Below are positions 58,301 through 64,000 of a stretch of DNA of 64,000 nucleotides, in pieces. How positions within the stretch are numbered: the stretch's first letter is position 1; every line of letters starts with the position of its first letter. Where the stretch lies: positions 1,825,109 to 1,889,108 of the forward strand of contig ML677330.1 of assembly GCA_007922305.1 (NCBI GenBank), read 5' to 3'. The notes below the pieces were generated by a model. The model made no database searches, had not been told where the DNA came from, and saw nothing but the letters and a program-made list of their open reading frames with translations. The stretch comes from Dermatemys mawii (taxonomy: Eukaryota > Chordata > Testudines > Dermatemydidae). The translations under genes were made by a program, and so were the position numbers.

Positions 58301-61080
58301 TTGGATCTGGGGCATAGCTAGCCCAACCTACAATAGGCATCGAGGCCCAAAAGACAGCATTTATCCAAGCAGCTAGGATCAGGGAAGTATAGTTGCGGGT
58401 CGTCATTCTTCTTCCTGTTACCAAGCAAATATTTTTATATCAAACCACTCTATTCTTTTACTTCTCTCCAAGGTTTTATTTGAACCAAAAATGTTTCCAA
58501 GCAAGATAATTAGCACAATAATTATAAATGATCCTTAGAAACCCCTGGCAAACTACAGCACACCCGTTTTACATAAGCTCTCCCATATCACAGACAAATG
58601 ACATTTAAATATACCCAGAAGCAGAGCTGGAATACTTTTCCGCTTTATCACACCTTCCCTTGCACACAGCTTGGCAATAATAGATGCTGCTGATACCATA
58701 TCAAAGAATTGAGAGAAAGGAAGAGAGCAGGGGAATGTAGGGAAAGTGAAAGAATTAACCATTATAATGTTAAACCCATAATAAAGATCAAGAGAAAAAT
58801 ACAGTATAGAAAAAGAACAAAATTAAGAATACATGTCACTTCAATTAGTATTCTTAGTATTATTCAACTATTCACAGACCTGAAGAAGAGATCTGTGTGG
58901 TTCAAAAGCTTGTTGCTCTCACCAACAGAAGTGAATCCAATAAAATATATTAGCTAACCCATATTGTCCCCCCAGTTTCAATTATTGTCAGGAAACATTA
59001 CACAAACAAGGGTGGATGGCTTCCTTCTATATACATGATTTGTTAGCTATGTATGGGATAGACGACATAACCATCTACTGCAGAACCGTGCCCAAATTTT
59101 GGGAGTAGGTTTTCACAAGAGGAAAGAAAAGAACTTGATTGAAGGTTCATAGATGTCAACTAGTAAATGACTAAAATGATCATTTTTGTGCAAGAGTTCT
59201 ATCCAAGAGTACAGTACCTATATCAGGCCTGCAGATTGTCAAGTAACGATCAATTGCAACAACTGTAAGCAACCCGATACTTGCCATTCCAAAGAAGATA
59301 TTTAAGGCAGCATAGATCTGAAATTTAAAAAGATAACATCCCCATTTCACTTACTATTGTAATGCTTTCAAAGGTTTGAGACTTCTCCTGTCTGAAGCTA
59401 AGTGTTATCATGAGTTGTATTCAATGCATTCTTTGATGACCAATTTGTTTAACAAACTATTAATTTAAGTTGGTTAAGATTTATCTTAAAATAAACATTT
59501 TAAGATAAGTGTGCTTGTATAAGCCCTTATAAATCCCATTGAAGTAGTTTGCCAAAAGCCACCATTTATTTTAACTCATGTTAAAGAATGAATTTCACGA
59601 TCCTGGGGTGCAATGTTGTTTATTTTTTAACTAATGTTTTTGTTGCATGTTGGGAAAAACAACATTTTTCTTACTGCAGAAGTTATAACCAGAAATTCAT
59701 ACAAGTCTACAATTTCATTTTACAGGATTTCTTCAGCTAAGATCAAGTTGAATTCTAAAGATCCTAAAAACTCAAATCAAGGCACAGTGGAAACTCTCAG
59801 ATCTCATCCCAAAAACATAAAAGTCATCCTAGATGCAATCAAATGAGGACCCTGGATCGTTGGTGAACATTGGCTGTATTTTTAATTTGAAATTAAATCT
59901 GCAATGAAGCAAGCTGTGTGTGATTTCAGATCTTGTTTGGAGCATTCTACTGTCCTGTTTAATTTTTGCCAGACAAATATTTTCAGGGTGTATAATTAAT
60001 ATTACTGCTAAATACTCATTCCCTGGGTGAAAATCATATTTAAGTAACTGGATGCACAGTCATCAAAGATTATTACATTTCTACTAATGATATAATATTT
60101 TAGTGACAATTTTACATAAAGAGAAAAATTGTGCAAATTCTAAAAAAAGATGGCCATTTTTTTTTCAAATACTTAGCAAGATTTTCAAGATGACTACTGA
60201 TTATGCAGAAGTCTATTTTATGGGTACCTTAATAGACATGCCTTAATGAGGCCTGATTTTTGAAAGTGCTAAGCTCCCACCCTCTGCAAATCAGATACTT
60301 TGAAGTGTATCAGTTTGACCACCCAAAGACTGAGACACCCAAATCACCAGTTACTCTGAAAATTTTGGTTACTGAGTGATGAGAGGTTTCAGAGTAGCAG
60401 CCATGTTAGTCTGTATCCATAAAAAAAATAGGAGTATTTGTGGCACCTTAGAGACTAACCAGTTTAGATCAAGTTGAATTATTTAAAGCTTATGCTGAAA
60501 TAAATTGGTTAGTCTCTAAGGTGCCACAAATACTCCTCATTTTTTTGAGTGATGAGAAGAATCCATGAATGCTACAATAAATAATGGGGTTTATTTGTTA
60601 TAGCTATTTTAATATTGTATATTTAACATCAATACAGGTTTATGTTTCAAATAACCTTCCAAAGTTTAAATAATGAAAATTAGCAAGGAGCCCTAAGCAA
60701 CCCCCCAGATTCAAATACCACTGAATTTTAAGGAAGTTCAGGTCCAGACCTGGACCCAAACTCTGAAGCTCAGACTCATCTCTAAAGAATATTAAAAATC
60801 AAAGGAAGGTATTTTTCATATATTCAGATTTGTGTTTAATTGCTTAGTACTTGTTTGGTCCCTGATTTAATATAAAAGATCTCAAATACCTGGCATCCAG
60901 TGTATCCAAATTTCCAGCTTCCATGTAGGTCTGAAGCAGCAGACATAGGATAACCAATGCCACTAACACCGATGTCAGTAAAAGCCAAGTTAATAATAAT
61001 TGCATTTGTTGCTGTCCGAAGTTCCTTGTACTTTACAAAGATGCCCAACACAATTATGTTACTAAGAAGGCTTATCACCC
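55227..61080 (-). CDS. RRH: RRH (peropsin) gene, exons 2-7; 5' end missing
   Basis: Peropsin is a retinaldehyde-binding seven-transmembrane opsin of the retinal pigment epithelium. Six coding exons read on the minus strand: 61080-60890, 59317-59218, 58414-58261, 57881-57713, 57604-57426 and 55329-55227. All have AG/GT splice sites and their phases join into one frame of about 297 residues before a TAA stop. Visible hallmarks are an AIDRY motif after TM3, paired extracellular cysteines (GYTGCQ and GATCTINW), the retinal Schiff-base lysine in FAKSSTFYNPCIY, and the NPxxY motif in the same stretch. The family is usually about 337 residues, so only the first ~36 residues (exon 1) are absent. I found no exon-1 candidate with the required phase between 61081 and 64000, so it probably lies beyond the window. 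The protein resembles vertebrate peropsins as I remember them throughout, with no frameshift or stop. Confidence 0.96.
55741..56297. mobile_element. GC-rich repeat ending in a 73-bp hairpin
   Basis: About 480 bp of CCC/AGCCC-rich sequence with loosely repeated units ('ccctgccctgagccccctcc', 'cacactccaaacccctcggc') followed at 56225-56297 by a near-perfect inverted repeat (AATTTTGTTACATGCACCAA and its complement, centre 'gatgtgtcacacatc'). The text is that of an abundant turtle repeat. Long open frames in it are due to GC content. It lies within RRH intron 6. Confidence 0.75.
57426..57604 (-). CDS. RRH: RRH exon 6 (TM6-TM7, retinal lysine)
   Basis: 179 nt. The acceptor is tgttttacag/ATGTCTAT and the donor is AACAAAAA/gtaagtg. 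It encodes TM6 (MFLVAWSPYSIVCLW) and TM7 with APLFAKSSTFYNPCIYV. The lysine codon at 57473-57475 is the Schiff-base attachment site for retinaldehyde, so the opsin should still bind chromophore. NPCIY is the NPxxY motif. The ATG at the exon start is internal, not a translation start. Confidence 0.96.
57713..57881 (-). CDS. RRH: RRH exon 5 (TM5 and third cytoplasmic loop)
   Basis: 169 nt. The acceptor is tggcttacag/GTCCTTTG and the donor is GTAACAAAG/gtgatgg. The first base completes a phase-2 codon and the exon ends in phase 0. It encodes TM5 (FVSYTMAVIAVNFVVPLTV) and the FYCYYNV segment, then the third cytoplasmic loop ending DVTK. Confidence 0.95.
58261..58414 (-). CDS. RRH: RRH exon 4 (TM4 and second extracellular loop)
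   Basis: 154 nt. The acceptor is ttggtaacag/GAAGAAGA and the donor is AATGATGC/gtaagat. It enters in phase 1 and leaves in phase 2. It encodes GRRMTTRNYTSLI, TM4 (LAAWINAVFWASMPIVGW) and the loop SYAPDPTGATCTINW carrying the second disulfide cysteine. Counted back from that cysteine, the rhodopsin-181 position is an aspartate. Confidence 0.95.
58868..58960. repeat. Repeat fragment ('gacctgaagaagagatctgt' type)
   Basis: 'agacctgaagaagagatctg', 'aaaagcttgttgctctcacc', 'aacagaagtgaatccaataa' is a widely dispersed reptilian repeat end. It lies in RRH intron 3. Confidence 0.6.
59218..59317 (-). CDS. RRH: RRH exon 3 (TM3 and DRY motif)
   Basis: 100 nt. The acceptor is aaatttcag/ATCTATGC and the donor is GATATAG/gtactg. 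It enters in phase 0 and leaves in phase 1. It encodes TM3 (ALNIFFGMASIGLLTVVA) and the G-protein-contact motif IDRYLTIC. Three residues after the disulfide cysteine, the place of bovine rhodopsin Glu113, there is a tyrosine, as expected for a non-visual opsin that does not use the vertebrate counterion. Confidence 0.95.
60384..60546. mobile_element. Fold-back element with 32-bp perfect arms
   Basis: The left arm 60430-60461 and right arm 60506-60537 are exact complements (left begins AGGAGTATTTGTGGCACCTT), with a 44-base loop. Outer text 'tagcagccatgttagtctgt' matches the family at 44525. It lies in RRH intron 2. Confidence 0.9.
60890..61080 (-). CDS. RRH: RRH exon 2 (TM1-TM2, start of TM3)
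   Basis: 191 nt. The acceptor is ttttcatag/GGGTGATA and the donor is TGCCAG/gtatttg. The exon starts with two bases that complete a glycine codon and ends in phase 0. It encodes the first transmembrane helix (LLSNIIVLGIF), the first cytoplasmic loop (KYKELRTATNAIIINLAFTD) and TM2. It ends just after the conserved cysteine (GYTGCQ) that pairs with the second extracellular loop. Confidence 0.95.
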
Positions 61081-61375
61081 CTATGAAAACACAGAAAAAG
61101 GAAGGCTTACAAATGGCAGAAATAATGATACAGTGTAAGTAATAACAAACCAAAATACATATTCATAAAGAAATCTAAATATAGAAGGGGTTTATTTTAA
61201 TCTGCAAAGATCACATTTAACAGAGAGTTCCTAATTTACAGACTCAGACTCTGATTCACCAAGGTTTATAAGGACATGATTAATTTTAAGTGCTAAAAGA
61301 CATGCTTTAGTACCTTGCTAAATCAGGGCCTTACTATCTGAGCTCAATGGGTTTGGCTGGTATTCAGAATCTCTC

Positions 61376-61682
61376 AGGGCTGGGCTACACTACGGCGGAG
61401 GGTGCGGGGGCGGGGGGGTTGATCGACCTAAGATACACAACTTCAGCTACACAAATAGCGTAGCTGAAGTCGAAGTACCTTAGGTCGACTTACCTGGCTG
61501 TCCCCACGGTGGCGGGTCAACCACGGCCACTCCCCCACCAACTCCACTTACTCCTCTTGCCAAGGTGGAGTAAAGGTGTTGATTCGGGGATTGATTTATC
61601 GCATCAAGATGAGACATGATAAATCGATCCCTGATATATCAAACGCTACCCACCGATCCGGCCAGTAGTGTAGCCATACCCT
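61376..61682 (+). mobile_element. Fold-back/TIR DNA element, copy 3
   Basis: Starts 'agggctgggctacact' and ends 'agtgtagccataccct', which pair as imperfect TIRs. Inside are 'cttcagctac' / 'gtagctgaag' and 'ttaggtcgactt', then 'ttgatttatcgc' and 'gataaatcgatcc'. It is the most intact of the three copies. It lies in RRH intron 1. Confidence 0.75.
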
Positions 61683-63613
61683 CAGACTCAAATCTTAAGA
61701 GCTCAGTCCTGCAGAAGTAGAGCTGAGCCCGCACTAGCAGTGCTGAACACAGGGCATTGTCCTGATCCAGCAGAATGAAGTACATTGAAAGGAGTGGGTG
61801 CAGCAGGCTGGTCGGGCTGGCAAAAACACTCTGGTATTGAGTTGCTGGCTGTGATACTGCTTCACAAGATGCAACAGAAGCCTTTATGTGGAAGACCCTC
61901 ACAGCAACTGCAGTAACTTGCTTTCTAAGGATAACTCTGCAGCAGAGCTCTAAAATAATGAAAATGGCTACTATGCACAGAATTTGCATGTGCTATTATG
62001 ACTAAGCTAGAGGGCCATGATCATCTGACTCCATCCTAGGCACACCCACTTCCTCCCTGCTCATCGGTGCTCAGTCCATTGCAGGATGGCATAGAGTTTG
62101 CTCACTTTGTTGAACATTGTGTATATTCCACTCCTTTAAGTCCAGTCCTGCTTCCTTTGAGTTTTCCGATTGATTTCACTAGTAGCATGGCTGGACCCAA
62201 AGCCAGGACCATTCTGCACAGCTGCTTTGTGCTGAGCCCTAGCCCTTATGTTGGAGACCCTACTTTCAGTGTGCTCAGTGTGCTATCTACAGGACCAATG
62301 TGAATGAAGTCTCCATTTTCTCATCTCTCAGTTTGATTTCATTTAAAACAAAGCACCATAATATTTATTACATTCACAATCAGTAGGGACAGCTTCACAA
62401 CGAGCATCAGTGTATGGTTGTCTCATTGGATATCCAGCCAGATAAACAAACAATAGCACCAACAGGGTGCTGAATCTTAATGGACTGTCAGCTTTGAATC
62501 TTAATCACTAGTAACAAAGTGCTTGGCACTCACAAGCATGCACATGAAATCAGGCACAGTGAAAGTTGAATGGTATGCTGTTCAGACTGCGAAAGGCCCA
62601 GTTTCTCTTGGGGAGAAGGACATAATGGTTTAGTCAACTTATATAGCCATGATACATATACAATAGATGTGGAAACAGGAGAAAAACAGTACCAACTTAC
62701 ATGTAGGGATAGCAGTGGTGAAATCCTGGAAAAGATCCCCTAAAAACACGGGTACAGTGCCAACATTTCAGTTCTTAAGTGAAATAGCTAAATTCCACTT
62801 GTGTAAATCAGTGACATTTTATTATATGTGTGCCTCATTATAGGAGTTTCACTGCAATGTAGCATTAGTTCGTATTAATCACCTATATTACAGAAACTAC
62901 CATATTTAAATCAAATATTTTAAACACAAATGTAGCAAAGTCTCATTGATTTTTCAGCTTTATTTCATTCTTTTTATTATCACAAGCTGTTCAGAACATT
63001 AGCAGCTATCAGAGTGGGCATGTGTTCAGACAGGAAAAGTTTCCTGTACAGCATGTGTTTAAATGAATACAAGGTGTTGAGTGTACCTAACAGTAGTAAG
63101 GCCACATATGTTTTGATCATTACCAAGAGCAGGAATAGCACAGCACAGATTATTAAAATAAAGGAAAAACTTATCCAGATTCAGAAATAGCATAGGGATG
63201 CCTCCACTTTGTTCTGTGAGAAGTCTTGGCTTGAAAGGATTACAAATTCTCAGATTTCTTCAGTTAAACCTTATGATATTTGTCACATCAAGTTAACAGA
63301 GCCTTGTACGTTTCTTGCTCAAGAACGGCAAAAGGGCTCCCCTCTCTTATTCTTCTTGCTAAAGAGGGCAAGAAAATTAAGGCAGTCTCTATGCAATAGG
63401 CAATAGAGCAGGAAAAAATTCTGTAAACTAGAAATAGGAGGGTTTGGGGATTTTTGCACATAATGCTCGGAGATACGTTTTCAGCTTATGCAAAATTAGA
63501 GTTACGCAAGGCGTTCCAGAACAGACCGCTTGAGTAAGCCAAGGAGCGTCTGTACTGTGAACTTCAAAATAATTAATAGAATGCAACTCCTGAATAGTTA
63601 CAATGTTTTAACT

Positions 63614-63690
63614 ACAGAGGTTACAGAGTCTTGTAGCACCTTATAGACTAACAGATGTTTTGGAACATAAGCTTTCGTTGGAGTTTGCAG
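63614..63690. mobile_element. Partial copy of the 'gcaccttatagactaac' fold-back family
   Basis: 'cagagtcttgtagcacctta', 'tagactaacagatgttttgg' and 'aacataagctttcgttggag' match one arm of the family at 44525. The second arm is missing. Confidence 0.7.
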
Positions 63691-64000
63691 CTTCAGTTAG
63701 TGATCCTTCATTTGTAATGAAGCTATTCTGTGACCACGAAACACTTGACTTAAGATGGTTCTATTTCACCATTGTGAGCAAGCCACAGAGACAGAAATGC
63801 TTTCAATAGTTTGAACATACCAGTGGTCAACATTAAAACAAAAATAACCACACTGTAAACCAAGCTCCAGTAGTTATTTCCTTTTCAGAGCACGGTGAAA
63901 TATTTACTGATACTGTAGCACAGTAGATGTTAATAAATGTTGACAATGGTGACCACTGTATCCGTATTTCCTTTGTCATCTTCTCCATCTGCTAACGCAG

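Larger units (their letters stand above)
61081..64000 (-). other. RRH: RRH intron 1 (part)
   Basis: The DNA right of RRH exon 2 holds a fold-back element and a fold-back fragment and no exon I can support. RRH exon 1 should end in phase 1 with a G before the donor. No site here combines that with a peropsin-like N-terminus. Confidence 0.55.

Noticed and set aside
63098..63200. Minus-strand frame starting ATG near 63193 and ending at a GTACAC donor at about 63097, considered as RRH exon 1
   Set aside because: The frame that has the ATG does not end in the phase needed by exon 2, and the peptide does not resemble peropsin.
63830..63890. Possible RRH exon 1 ending VYSVVIFVLMLTTG before a GTATGTTC donor at about 63831 (minus strand)
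   Set aside because: It has the right phase and a hydrophobic stretch, but there is a stop just upstream with no ATG between, and no similarity to the known peropsin N-terminus (the HN-I-A-Y-L pattern). It is most likely chance.
1..64000. Prokaryotic-style features: operons, CRISPR arrays, ribosome binding sites, terminators
   Set aside because: The window has spliced vertebrate genes and LINE/SINE repeats. No regular spacer-repeat arrays or operonic gene packing are present.

Overview
This is a vertebrate nuclear genomic window of roughly 40% GC, made mostly of introns, intergenic DNA and old interspersed repeats. The organism is most likely a turtle. The repeat set supports this: CR1 LINE 3' ends, tRNA-derived SINEs, many fold-back and TIR elements, a GC-rich repeat ending in a 73-bp hairpin, and a hAT-type element with CAGTGGYTCT-like ends. 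That attribution comes from repeat families I recognise, not from a database search. A crocodilian is the main alternative.

Three protein-coding genes lie head to tail on the minus strand, in the order RRH - LRIT3 - EGF when read in the direction of transcription. This is the order I know from human chromosome 4q25. (1) RRH (peropsin): exons 2-7 at 61080-55227. Exon 1 is probably beyond the right edge. (2) LRIT3: all four coding exons, 53275-36529, giving a complete 654-residue reading frame. The frame holds a signal peptide, LRRs, a C2-type Ig domain, an FN3 domain, a transmembrane segment and a short cytoplasmic tail. (3) EGF: the signal-peptide exon at 14279-14153, with a TATA box about 480 bp upstream of the ATG, and one EGF-like exon at 716-585. 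The rest of the gene runs off the left edge.

RRH and LRIT3 are both retinal genes: a photopigment-like opsin of the retinal pigment epithelium, and an ON-bipolar synaptic organiser. They are separated by under 2 kb. EGF encodes the membrane-anchored growth-factor precursor.

The rest is repeat archaeology: a decayed Gypsy-type retrotransposon fragment (about 27.0-24.7 kb, minus strand), a solo LTR with TG...CA ends and a 5-bp duplication (3726-4233), a hAT-like element nested in a CR1 (33947-34347), several fold-back elements of shared families, SINEs interrupted by later insertions, and microsatellites. I see no bacterial-type features, CRISPR, rRNA or functional tRNA genes, and no clear novel biological system. 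The most interesting genic observation is that I cannot find the exons for EGF's first YWTD beta-propeller in the 13.4 kb between its first exon and the EGF-like exon.
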